Positions 44,668-55,541 of a DNA stretch of 64,000 bases are shown in pieces (positions within the stretch are counted from its first letter, which is position 1; every line of letters starts with the position of its first letter). The notes beneath the pieces were generated by a model. The model saw only the letters and a program-made list of their open reading frames with translations, ran no database searches and was not told where the DNA came from. This DNA comes from Isoetes taiwanensis (Eukaryota; Streptophyta; Lycopodiopsida; Isoetales; Isoetaceae). The position numbers were made by a program, and so were the translations under genes. Where the stretch lies: positions 10,656,572-10,720,571 of the forward strand of contig JAJEKV010000005.1 in the NCBI GenBank assembly GCA_021234155.1, given 5' to 3'.

Positions 44668-45295
44668 AGGACTTTGGTATCAGATGATCAGCTAGTTGGA
44701 AATTATGATATAATAGGCAAGAAAGTGTTGTTTTTAAAGCCCCACCTAGACGAATTCCTGGAATTTGTATTTGAACACTTTGAAGTAGGAATATGGTCAT
44801 CAATAGCTCCATGGAACCTATCAAGAGTAGTGGATAAAATCTTCACAATGACGCAGATAAGGGACTTAAGGTTCACCTTTGATGGAAGCCACTGTTTGGA
44901 GCTGCCTTTCCGGATTGCAGCATGTGAAGACAAACCTTTGTATCTGAAGCCAATTGAGTTTATATACGAGAAGTATCCAGACAGGAATGACAGCAACACA
45001 CTAATAGTAGTCGACTCCGAGTACAAGATGCTCTTCAATCCCAACGAAAATTGCATATGCCCACCTTCATGGCAGGAAAGTGATGTTGAAGACACAGGTC
45101 TCTTGACACTTCTGAAACCATGGCTAGAGGGTTTGTTGATAGCACCGACACTGACTGCATAAAGATGTGAAGCAGAATCCTTTACGCAATCCAACCGATG
45201 TACTAACAACAGCTGTTTGGAGGCAAATGCTTTCAGAGGGCTACAAGGACAGAGATGGCATGTCCAGGCTATGGACAAGCTACAAGAAAGTAACA
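44668..45295 (+). pseudogene. cargo: FCP1/NIF-like HAD phosphatase domain (N-terminal motif missing)
   Basis: The ORF reads VLFLKPHLDEFLEFVFEHFE and VGIWSSIAPWNLSRVVDKIF, the typical RP.l.eFl......e..iWSs....n...v FCP1-homology block. Then LIVVDSEYKMLFNPNENCI and LLTLLKPWLEGL follow, and after a frameshift a DVKQNP tail. NIF/FCP1 family members dephosphorylate RNA polymerase II CTD and other targets through a DxDxT/V motif. That motif should precede this block and I do not find it within 100 bp upstream, so it is lost, in an unrecognised exon or never captured. The SVVDS second motif with Lys/Asp is degenerate. Possible intron acceptor at about 44667. Confidence 0.75.
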
Positions 45296-45539
45296 TATTG
45301 AAACAGCAGAATAGTATGTACTGGCTTCACATCGGCTGTAACCAGATTTTGAATGTAATTTAATGTTAATATAAAACATGAACAACAGACTTGTATATAT
45401 TGGCATCATATCTGATATGACCAGGTTGTATATCTTGTGATATGTAATACAAGAGTTTTTGTCTCCATACATGTTCCACTTTCTGCTTTGTTTCATGAAT
45501 CAAAAGAAAAGCTATTGATATCCATTATAATGTAACAAG

Positions 45540-45906
45540 TTCTGAGACTAGTTTAACTTCTTCATGCAACAATTGATGAACATTTTGTACTTTTCGATAT
45601 ACATTGTGCTTGGAAAGAAGATATTGTGTAATACTAAAATTTAAGTATCAAAATGCACCAGATTAAAAAAATAAGTAAATAAGAAAAAACTTGCAAGAAT
45701 CGACTAGTTTTCTCAACATAACTGAGACTAGTTTAACTTCTTCATGCAACAATTGATAAACATTTTGTACTTTTCGATATACATTTTGCTTGGTCACGTA
45801 AGATATTACGTGATACCGAAATTGAAGTATCAAAATGCACTTCAGATTAAAAATAAGTAAATAACAAAAAAAAAACTTACAAAGAATCGACTAGTTTTCT
45901 CAACAT
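45540..45906 (+). repeat. two-copy tandem repeat, about 180 bp
   Basis: Units at about 45540-45720 and 45721-45906 share TGAGACTAGTTTAACTTCTT and AATCGACTAGTTTTCTCAAC. They lie between the phosphatase and the 3' end of the convergent transposase gene. Confidence 0.85.
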
Positions 45907-46116
45907 ACAGAAGATGATGGCAAATATGAAAGTTCCTTTGTATAGAACTTAGTCATGTGCACTCAACAATCGGGTAGGCTTGATATAAGCATGTCATGCA
46001 CCCTCTCGTGTGATCATATATATCTTTGTGACGTGCCCCCTTCAACTTATGCTTGACCCGGCCGTGATCGTGAACTTTGCTCCAATTCTGATTCATTTGG
46101 TACCAATACTATTTTG

Positions 46117-49081
46117 TCATCTAACAACTTGTACTTGTGCTTTGTGCCTTGCAGCAGCTTGATAGTAATGACCAGCTATAACCCCCGTCACCGCAAGCAT
46201 TCTATTTCCATAGTCGTCAATCACATCTTCACGAAGAATATGCATCTCCTTCACGCATAGGAGGACGAAGTATGGAACATTTTCATGATTCCCCGGAGCA
46301 GCAAAAGATGCAATTATGTCTCCAATTTGGAGCACATCGGATAGTTCTTGCTCATCACCGCATAAAACCAACTAGCTCTTCTTGTTCGCCGACACGGGCG
46401 AACTAGGCTCCGCTTTGTGCAGCTTCCACGCACCACAATGCTCGAGATTCTCACATTCCCCCATCTGAAATTCAAGCAACCATTGCAAAACATGGCGGGG
46501 ATCTATACATGACAAGTGTTGGGTCAGCTATTAATAGCAGACACACAATGTATAGCTAGAGTACCAGGCAATGTCTCACAATCTGAACGAGGGTCCCTGT
46601 TAATGTCTTCTGCCATCACCTCCCATATGACTCTGTCCATTTTGCACTTCTTTTGTCTCAGCAAAGTGCAAGCAGAGTTGGCACCCAAAATCGGAACACC
46701 ATTCTCTTTCCTTTGCTCGTCTGCTAGGAACCTTTTCTCCAAAGCAGCCTGCCCATCATGTTCTCCTTTTCCATGGCCTGAGCCAAAATAATTCCACTGC
46801 ATCCTAATTTTATACCTGTTATAATATTGGGCCACATTCAAATAAAAGGCTCGAGAACACTTAAACCGAAAGAAAGACACCCATCGTAACCACATGACAT
46901 GGTATTTGATGTGGCCAAAACCTTTTTGCATCATCCAAATATGGTGCTTCTTGAGTGCAGCCTGAACAAAGAAAGCATCATGCTTCATAACATCGGAAAC
47001 ATACAAATGAACAGTTTTTTTCAGCTCGCCATTGACTTTCATCATGGTTATATGCACCAGAATAGTTATCTGGCGGACTGAACCTCCCTGAATGGCTGCA
47101 AAGTGTAGTTCTCTGCAAAGTCCATTACTGACAAAACAGAATCATCCCTCAAATTTTGCACTGATTTCCTGAATTGTTTGCTCTGCCAACTTGCTGAAAA
47201 GTTGTGAATAGTGAACTTTGTAAGGTCTTTGAAACATCTTGTCAAGCAATGTACACCGAGTCCCGCTTTTGGTAACAAGCTTCAACCTCCTTGAAGTGCC
47301 GCTTTGGAAGGTTCGTTCAACGCATTTGTAAACTTGCCATTCAATGTTCTCATTCATGCGACTCTTTCTCCTTAGGACAGATTTGAATATTTTCGATTAC
47401 CCACAGTTCGGCACTCTCCCTTGACACTGTCCAAACTATGCCACTCTTTCGCCTTCCTTTGTCTGACCGTAGCTCTCCACATAGCACCAACATTTTGAAA
47501 TATTTTAGAAGGAGCTTGGCAGACGCCATTGTTCTCATCTGCTGCACAAACACCACAAGAACATGTACAATTGGCATGAAATTTGCTCCTCAGGACGCTA
47601 AAAGGTTTTCTGTATAGATCAGCTTGTTCATGCTTCATGCAGCAGCATGTGTTCCTCTCTTTCAACCTTCTCACAAACGTAGGCTTAAGCAGCTCGAACT
47701 TTCTGATGCTAATCTTCACTTCAGGATGTTCATCTTTGAACATCTCATACAATTCACTCTGCAAGGAAAAAAGCGGCATGTATAAGTAAGATATAAATTA
47801 GAACTACTTACGAATTCAAAGATGTTGCAGACATTGCATTAGTTCTATGGCACTCAGATCATGATTTGATATACATTCAACTACTATACCACAACATCGT
47901 ACATACCATGTACATGATATATATAAATGTATAAAGAATGTACTCCAAAGAGTTCCAGATGTACATAAAAAACTCAATATGTAACCAGGTCACGGTGCAT
48001 GTTGTCATCAGACATGGATGTATGTATTCAATACTTTTCTTATGGAAGGAAGTACATTTAAATACTTTTATGTATCACCCTATCTTTCAAAACTATCTTG
48101 AGATCAGGAAAGCTTAAAATGTACTATAATGTACTTGGGAACTACAAAAATCAAGACTATAATAACACAGCCTGACTTTCAACACAGTTTTACGCTTTAT
48201 GCCACATTGGATGTAATTTGAAGTACATCCAAGTACTTTTCCCTGTTAAACATAGCTCATTCAAGACCTCCAAGTGTAAAAATATAATTATCAGAGTTGG
48301 ATGTACTTCAATGTATATCAGATACATCCCTTGCATGGAATGCAAATAGGATTACTAAACTTATCCGGGATGCATGAAGCTAGCTTCTATCAAGCTTGCA
48401 AAAAAGAGGATTAAAAGACTTAAAACTGACCTGGGGCATGTCCAAAAACTGGATTGGAAGTGTCCTTTTCTTCCTGACATCCCTGTACTTTGGAGAAGTT
48501 TTTGTGTGGGTTAACCAAAACTCATTTACCAACTGTTTGGTTGATTCCGGAAGCATGTCTGCCCTGGGTTGCCTTCCTGCCAGTGCCCACATATTAGCAC
48601 CTGATAATGACATCCGCTTTCTTCTAATTGCAGCTTTTGTGAGGTTTCTTGCTTGCACTTGAAGAATTCTGGAGGCTACTCCTTTTTGCCTGAGTTTTCC
48701 ATTCTCACCAATAATCATTGATAACAGGGAATGCTTAGCTGCTAATTTATCATTGCTATTTGCTTGTTTCACTTCCTGCAGACCTTCACGGATATTTTTA
48801 GCATAGTATCCTGAGATAATCGCTTATACTGGATTTCCAATGGCGGGTTAAAAAAGAAGTGCAGCCTTTCATCCCGAGCAGTTTTCTTCGCTAAAGCTCT
48901 CCTTTCTTGCGGGACGTAAATCTTGAACCCGATCATATATAAATTTACAAATTTCATCAATCTTACGCTTCATTTTCTTTGTCACATTCCCGATATTGCA
49001 ATCTTCTTGCGCCATTTCTGTTCCTTCGTTGTTCATCATGGTTCTTGCGTGGTTTAGGGTTAGCTGGAGGAATTCTGGCAA
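46117..49081 (-). pseudogene. Sola-like DDE transposase (copy 2)
   Basis: Minus-strand blocks in order: N-terminal helical region (49081-48869, and 48960-48769 in another frame); a region with AAIRRKRMSLSGANMWALAG (48772-48432); an AT-rich intron-like gap; a zinc-binding block with CCCMKHEQA and NCTCSCGVC (47779-47372); LSVMDFAENYTLQPF with the first catalytic Asp (about 47130); then the core with GSGHGKGEHDG (about 46760). A C-terminal domain (VLCGDEQELSDVLQIGDIIA, then PYFVLLCVKE) ends at 46117. All blocks align with copy 1 at 17986-19891. The central SDG..QFK motif reads LRWVSFFRFK, apparently by two compensating frameshifts, so the second Asp is lost. The transposase is inactive. Confidence 0.75.
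47780..48430 (-). other. intron-like gap in transposase copy 2
   Basis: About 650 bp of AT-rich sequence between two coding blocks, rich in GATGTAC/TACATC words. It fits an intron on the minus strand; exact splice sites were not fixed. Confidence 0.5.
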
Positions 49082-49329
49082 GAAGGAGGAAAATCCTGGA
49101 GCTGGGCGAAGTTTTAGCCAGAAAGTGGGAAATTCTCCTAACGTTCAGACGTTTCTTGAAGTGGTTAGAGCAGCGAGAATTGAAATCTGCTTCATGATTG
49201 CGTTTTAATTGACGTGGCAAGTAGTTCCGAAAAAAAAGATTCCATAATATAGCTATTATGTACATACTAAAAAAATGGTTATGTATTTGAAATGTGATAC
49301 ATCTCTTACTCTACATTTGGCCAAATGTA

Positions 49330-49353
49330 AGACACCCTAGCTTTCTTTTACCC
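49330..49353 (-). repeat. right terminal inverted repeat of the Sola-like element
   Basis: 24 bp identical in inverted orientation to 40537-40560, with TTTC immediately outside. Confidence 0.92.
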
Positions 49354-49745
49354 TTTCATAAAAGTGCTGTACCGATCCATCCTCAAAACCTTGCTTGCCA
49401 ATTCAGTGAAAAAACAAACTCTGTATCTCCTAGATGAAGGACCGTCACAAAAACTCTGTATTACCAAAACCTTGCTTGCCAATCGATTATTGCCAAAACC
49501 TTGTTATGATGTCAATCGATTCCCTAAATCTTGCTAAACCTTGCCAATTGATTCACTAAATCTTGCTTTCGCAGATCGATTCACTAAAACTCTGTACCGA
49601 TTGATTCCCGCTTGCTTATTGATTGCTCGCTTGCCAAAACCTTGATTGCTTATTGCTTGCTCTGCGAAAAAAGTAATGCCCTGTCGATTCACAAAACCTC
49701 TGTACCGATCACAAAAACTCTGTACCGATTCCCAATTGATTGACT
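49354..49745 (-). pseudogene. second kinase copy, 5' end and upstream repeats
   Basis: The continuation of the kinase fragment at 40374-40536 beyond the transposon. On the minus strand it holds the start codon region and then the CCTTGCTTGCC-type repeats found upstream of the intact kinase (32276-32880). It ends near 49745, where similarity stops. The minus-strand ORF across it (49965-49534) is probably meaningless, as in the intact copy. Confidence 0.88.
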
Positions 49746-49859
49746 CTGATATGGCCGGGATATTAATACCTGTGCTCTGTTCCAGATTAAGGTGTAAAAG
49801 GAGAAAGGGTGAAGGCACATAATATATGCTTCTGTTCCAGGGTAACCCATTTGTTTTTC

Positions 49860-51660
49860 TTCCTTGGCATCCGTGCAGAGATTCCAAAATCCGGTGGCAG
49901 TTCTTTGAAGCTTGGTTGCAACAATCGAGCTTCAGAAAAGCAACAACTCTATGATAAAACATCAAATTTTTTGATACAATTGTTGTCAGGTAACAATTTT
50001 TTATTTTTATTTTTGAGCTTTGAAATAGGCATTTTTAAAGAAGACTTTCCTCACAGTTCTCTGGAGTATACATCTTTTTGAAGCGGCCTCAAGAATCGGT
50101 TCTTCTTCTCGCCGTTCTCCAGCTTCACCTACTTCAAACATGGTGCTGGCTTCTATGCCCACATCTTCTTCTACTTCCAAACCAGGCAGAAGATCTATAA
50201 GTAAGTTCTTATCCACAACTGCTTGTGATAGATTATATCTTGATCCTTTTTTTGCAGAAGTCCAATGCATCAAGACATTGTTCAATATGCAAGCATCTTC
50301 TTCTTTTACATGATCCTTATATTTTCGCTTAATATAGAGTGATTATAACCAGATAAATGCACTTTTATGGCCTTCTTGATATATAAAAGCAGCTTTCAGA
50401 ACGTACTCCACTTCTGCCACAAGCTCCACTTTCTATGCTTTTGCATGATGTTATTTTTTGTGTATCATGTGTCCATCCTGCATCTTTTTGCTTACATTCC
50501 ATAGACACAACTAATTTATTATTTGCTTTTAGGATTCTGAGTGCATCATCTTGGTAACTCTATTCTTGAAAGGCCTTCTCTATGTCCAATCCTACAACAA
50601 CAAATCATTTCTTGAAAAGGTATGGTAATTAGAATATCTAAATCTGTGTAGTTTATATGTCGTTTTTATTCCTGACTCAAGTCTTCATCATTTGCAATAA
50701 TTCTTGGCTTTCGGCATGATCTTAGCCAGCAGTACAACCAGGAGAGAGAAGTTGCAGTATGGTGCATGCAATATAACCAGGAGAGAAAACTATAAGGTGC
50801 AGGTACAGACAAGTTTATTGTAGTCTAGGATGAATTTTTATTAACCTTCTGCATCACATTTATCCACATATATAGGTTGTCAAGTTGCTCAGTATTGTTA
50901 GAGACCAGACTAATGAATGTTTTGGAGGGACTAAGAGGACTGCTAAGGGACTACAAGGTATGGCCTTTCACTTGCTTTTTGATAACCCATTGTTGAGCAG
51001 GTTCTTTTTACTGTCAAAGTAATGCATCCGTTTTGATGCAATGTTTGATTTCTTTGCAGAATTTGGAATTTGGAATAAAAGACATGGTTCGTGTTTTTGT
51101 GAAGTTGGATTCCATCACGTTTTACACTATAGTGGAGGTAAGAGTCTATTTTTGCAGTTAATAGATAGATAGTTAATGCGTTTGCATGTTTGAGTAGGTA
51201 GGCATTCTTAAAAGAACTCGAACGCTCTTTTTTTTGGAAGGCTATCATGTCACGAGCATTTTGTCTGTAAAGTTCACGATGTTTGCAATTTGCAATGCTT
51301 GATTTGGTACCCATCTACAATTTTTACAACTTTTATGGCCACAATCTTCATCTTAATAACCTTCTATCAGTGTTTTTTTCTTGGCATATCTTGCAGCAGG
51401 ACCTAGACTAGACATAATTGGGGCTAAAGCAGCAGTGCGAGAGGCGAATTTGGTAGATTTAGGAGATGACTCAAATATGCAACTTTCGATTGAAGCACCA
51501 GGGATTGAACTGCTCCATGGGGTTAGATTTCTTTGCAGATTTTTTGGCCTTTAGAGTTTTAGTGGCTGGAGCTTTTTTTGACTTCTTGTGCAGAAACATG
51601 GGCTTTTGCTAAAGGAGGTTCAGAAGAAGGAGCTGGACTCCACTTCTAAGGTAGAATTTT
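49860..51660 (+). pseudogene. unidentified exon-like blocks
   Basis: Blocks flanked by plausible AG/GT splice signals: 49880-49989 (PKSGGSSLKLGCNNRASEKQ), 50085-50203 (Ser/Pro-rich RIGSSSRRSPASPTSN), 50876-50958, 51060-51139, 51401-51520 (LDIIGAKAAVREANLVDLGD) and 51593-51650 (KHGLLLKEVQKKELDSTSK). Introns of about 70-250 bp are AT-rich. I do not recognise the protein, and no single frame can be confirmed across all blocks. It may be a real plant gene or part of one. No repeat from the neighbourhood covers it. Confidence 0.4.
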
Positions 51661-51739
51661 AGATTATTTATGGTAGTTCATGAGCATGTTGTATTAGCAT
51701 GCATCAGCAAGTTGAGAACTAAATATCATGCATTGCAAC

Positions 51740-52085
51740 AGCTCTACACGCTCCTTACCACCAGAGCTATCAAATTGATTTTGATTTAGAGATTAGAAAC
51801 ACTAGAACTATCAAATTGATTTTGATTTAGAGATTGGAAAAACATGTGCATGTTATCTACTCCTAATGCGCTTGGAGGTGCCAAACAAATTTGGGCACAA
51901 TTGGCGATCATCAAACAAGTGTATAACGCACATTATATAGAACTATATTTGTGTTATACAGAGCCATACGCCAAGTTCTATTGCTCTATAAACTTGCCTT
52001 TTGAAGGTTTTGTCAATAAGCAATAAGACTTCCTTTGTTTGTGTTAGCATTAGCATTTAGACATTGAACAGTTCCTCAATGGAAT
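51740..52085 (+). repeat. family A repeat, partial copy 7
   Basis: Contains only the last segment of family A (AACATGTGCATGTTATCTAC to GTCAATAAGCAATAAG), matching 25930-26140 and 53830-54025. Confidence 0.8.
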
Positions 52086-52229
52086 AAAGCCTAGTTGATA
52101 GTTGAGAATGTAGAGTATGAATGTAGCTCTTGGGTATCTGCTTAAGTCTCATTTAAATTGTAATATGTTGATCTAATATTGTAGTGGAATTCATTTGGTG
52201 AATAGATAGATTAAGTTAAGAAGAAAATG

Positions 52230-52440
52230 CAGGTTCTAAATTTCTGCCAGAGTTTCAACAACAAAAAGTGCCCATTCTTGATGTTGCACTAAGAGTAATT
52301 TTTGATGTAAAAGTTGGTCCACCTTTATTTGAAGATAGTCTTACAAAGGAAATTTTGTCATTGGTAGTTGACATAGAACCCTCTGGATCCAATTACTGCG
52401 TTGAATGGTACAAAATAAATGGCTTTGTGAAGTCCTATGT
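52230..52440 (+). other. exon-like block, possibly GDPD-related
   Basis: An open stretch reading LPEFQQQKVPILDVALRVIF, then DVKVGPPLFEDSLTKEILSL. The VPxLxxAL start recalls the VPTLEEAL region of glycerophosphodiester phosphodiesterases, and a clear GDPD C-terminal fragment lies 300 bp downstream. The link is an inference. Confidence 0.35.
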
Positions 52441-52726
52441 CTAGTTTTCATCATATTATATAGTAGATTATCATATGATAGGTTTTCTTTTATAAAAAAT
52501 TGGCGACTGAAATAAAATTTGCTTATTTTCCAGACAGGGTGGTACATTGTTATGAATGACTTTTCTCGAGGACAAATGATTAATGCGCTTCGTATAGAAG
52601 AGATAGATGTAGTTGGAAATATCATGGCTTAGTCAACACTACAACTGCATTAAATCTTCATAGGTTCGTTTTGATATAACATGCTTTAGCTTGAGGCTAC
52701 AGATAATGTTATATATGTGAGTCGTT

Positions 52727-52858
52727 GCTAGGGCAAATAAGAAAGTCTATGTTTGGACAGTGAATGAAAAGCATATAATGGAAGAAATGCTATATAGTGG
52801 CATCGACTGCATTATAACATGTTATCCTCGTGTATTGAAAGAACATATAGCTCAGGTA
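52727..52858 (+). pseudogene. glycerophosphodiester phosphodiesterase (GDPD) C-terminal fragment
   Basis: The frame reads ANKKVYVWTVNEKHIMEEML, then SGIDCIITCYPRVLKEHI. This is the conserved end of the GDPD TIM barrel (A...G..V..WTVN....M..L...GVDGIIT..P). GDPDs hydrolyse glycerophosphodiesters to sn-glycerol 3-phosphate and an alcohol. The catalytic His/Glu residues are not present in this piece, and the usual Asp-Gly of VDGIIT is DC here. A splice-donor-like GTAAAGG follows. Confidence 0.65.
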
Positions 52859-52929
52859 AAGGAACAATGCAAAGGGGGAGATTAAGCAGGTTCACTTGGG
52901 TGGACAGAGATCACGTGGTAATAACTTTT

Positions 52930-53680
52930 ACTTTTTGAGGTCAGCAGTTGCCCTTTGTTAGCTACAAGCTAGATATTGGACAAGACATTTCATACATCTG
53001 AGATGGTGATTGTGAATATTGAGTTAGTTTCACCTTCTCAATCTGAAGTTCCAATTCTACCTGCAATGGTTTTTGTTAGTACATACTTGTCCTATGCCGG
53101 TCACGGATAAAAAATACAAAGTAGGATAAAAAAATACAAAGTGGGATTTGGAATTTAATCTCACATGCACCTATGACACGATATTCTTCCTTTCGACTCT
53201 CCATGACCACTCCGTTGCTTTGATTTCTTACTCGACTTTCAATACAACGTCAAGTTTCAATTTTTGAAGCATTTTTGCTGCTAGTTAGCGTGGCAAAAAT
53301 AGGATTTTGTTTTACAAAGTGTTGCCTTTGCGGCATGGTGAAAGAGCCCTCAGACCAAACCTTCGTTTCCACTTTTTCCACCGACTCAAGTTTCAAGCTT
53401 TTATTAGGATTTTGGTCTTGCTGAAATCAGGCTTTTCAACCATTTTTTTGTTTTGATTCTGCTTCCAACCTGGATAATTCATTTGCAACAGACATGATTT
53501 CAATCTTCATTGCATCACATCTCTTTTTCGCTTAGATTTGCTAAGTTTGCCTTCGATTTGCTTACTAACGATCTAAAAATATTGAAATGGATAGATTTCA
53601 GCTTCACCATGTTCTTGTACTAAAAAGTCTTGTGCATTCTTGAATTTAATTCCTCCTTTCTTCCCTATTTGCACAAATAT
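52930..53680. other. no recognised gene
   Basis: AT-rich sequence. Two adjacent near-copies of GGATAAAAAATACAAAGT lie at about 53105-53145. Confidence 0.35.
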
Positions 53681-54025
53681 TATCCTAGTGAACTTTTAAA
53701 AAGATAATGTAGTATTTATTTGGAATTAGGTAATGGGTTGATAAATCAAAGTTTGAATTGAAGTTCATGGTCCAAAATGACAATAAAGATTAGCGAAACA
53801 CTAGAACTATCAAATTGATTTTGATTTAGAGATTGAAAAAAACATGTGCATGTTATCTACTCCTAATGCGCTTGGAGGTGCCAAACAAATTTGGGCACAA
53901 TTGGCGATCATCCAACAAGTGTATAATGCACATTATATAGAACCATATTTGTGTTATACAAAGCCATGTGCCAAGTTCTATTGCTCTATAAACTTGCCTT
54001 TTGAAGGTTTTGTCAATAAGCAAAG
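53660..54025 (+). repeat. family A repeat, partial copy 8
   Basis: Matches 25745-26140, from AATATTATCCTAGTGAACTT to GTTTTGTCAATAAGCAA. Confidence 0.85.
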
Positions 54026-54099
54026 TTCTCTTGAAACAGTTGTAAGCAAAATTCCTGCAAAGAATCACTTTGGATCCCATACTTGAATTTGAGTGGCAC

Positions 54100-54468
54100 A
54101 TGCTTTGGGTACTGTAAAACTAAGTGGCCTTAATCGTCAATTTCGTCTACCATACACACCTTGCAGATGCGTCTATGTCTAGAAATATTTGTCCATCTTC
54201 CTGCTTCAACCCCAAGGTGATGGGAGCTTACCCTCAACCAACAAAGTGTATGCCTCATAACTGAAGATGCTATTTCACTCAAATATAACACTTCTTGTAG
54301 ATTGGAATTCATTGCTTCCCTATAAAACATCGTTTTTGTCCCACTATCGGAGATGATCATTGTTTGATGTGTTGAAGATGATGTTTTTTCTTTGGTAAAG
54401 AAACAAAAAATTTGAAAATACGAAGGCCAGTCTATAAAACCATAACAAACCAAAACATAAATTTTCAA
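54100..54468 (-). pseudogene. LINE reverse transcriptase C-terminal Cys/His fragment
   Basis: The minus-strand frame ends in LRVSSHHLGVEAGRW, RHRRICKVC and VDEIDDEGH. This is the R.......GRW...R..R.C..C....DE.H pattern found at the C-terminus of LINE ORF2 proteins (compare RLRIETGHC...LCQCC...EDECH at 16.9 kb). No reverse transcriptase core lies upstream. Confidence 0.6.
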
Positions 54469-55541
54469 TTTTTTTTTTTTCTGGTTGTTTTACAATGGTC
54501 GTCCAGAATCGTACAACACGTAATTCTTCTGCTGGCTATGCAGCCCTTATAATAGAGATTGTCCGATAGAGACGCCCACGTGGCAGCAAATTATGCATTC
54601 TAACGTTAACGCATGGTTTTCCCGGACATTTTTCCAGCAATAGAGAAAAATGAAAAATAGTTGTGCGCACAGTCTTGCAACAGTAATCATGGAGTCCGGC
54701 CATCCGTCACAAGTTTGTGGGAGATCTAACTTGTGGCGAACAGCTGTGTGGATTGTAATCGCTTGCTTGCAAGAAAAGAAATCAAAATGTACGTGCATGT
54801 GCAGTGCGGCATCGGCTATCTGTAAAATCTGAAGACGCCATGGGCTTAGCCCCATTTTGCACTTGATTTTGCACTATTTGGCATAGAGGTTTGCAGCATT
54901 TGGTGTACAGGTCTATTGGCAGTTTCCGATATGTCACCTCCAGCCCCGTCAATGGAGATGTTGAATACAAAGCTCTCTTGCTCTGGAGTTTTTGGCCGAG
55001 CTACTATCAGACCTTTCCCTTCAATAGTGTGCTTTTCCACGGTAGGCTGCAAAAGCTTTTTGACCCCAAATGTTCGATTAACGGCCCTGCTTCCAGGGAT
55101 TAGATGTGAACAACTATTCCGGCACTCAATGTTCAGAGAAGAGCTTTGTGAATCACTTCGCAGGTACCAGTTGTTTTAGTTTCATTCGGATTTGCATCTT
55201 TGATAGCTGGTGCTTTCATTTTGGTTTCCCAATACTTAAAAAGTAGCTTATTTTATGGCTTGCAACATAAGGAGAGTCAACCCTTTTTAGAAGTCACGAC
55301 TCTATTTTTTTATCTGGTACTTTGATCACAAAAACTGCTTTTTAGCTTTATCTTTACTGCATATTTTGTATTGTTTGGGTTAAGAGCTCGATCTTTGCTA
55401 GAAAGCAAAGAAATTACTGTTTTAATCTGTGTTGTTTTTGTGTTTTCTTGCACTAGAAGTTGAATGATTTTCTAGAATATGCACTGCAGAATGATTCTTT
55501 TCTTTTTTCTTCTAGCCTAAATGACTCGGCCCGGACGTTAA

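Larger units (their letters stand above)
40537..49353. mobile_element. 8.8-kb Sola-like DNA transposon with cargo genes
   Basis: The left terminus GGGTAAAAGAAAGCTAGGG (40537 on) and the right terminus (complement ending at 49353) match perfectly over 24 bp. TTTC flanks both ends (40533-40536 and 49354-49357). The unoccupied sequence is known from the intact kinase gene at about 32254, where a single TTTC is present, so the borders are firm. The 4-bp duplication and GGG start agree with the Sola superfamily. Inside are a minus-strand transposase (46117-49081) and plus-strand cargo: coiled-coil/RING ORF, lysine-rich region, Ulp1-like protease and FCP1-like phosphatase. All are decayed. Confidence 0.9.
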
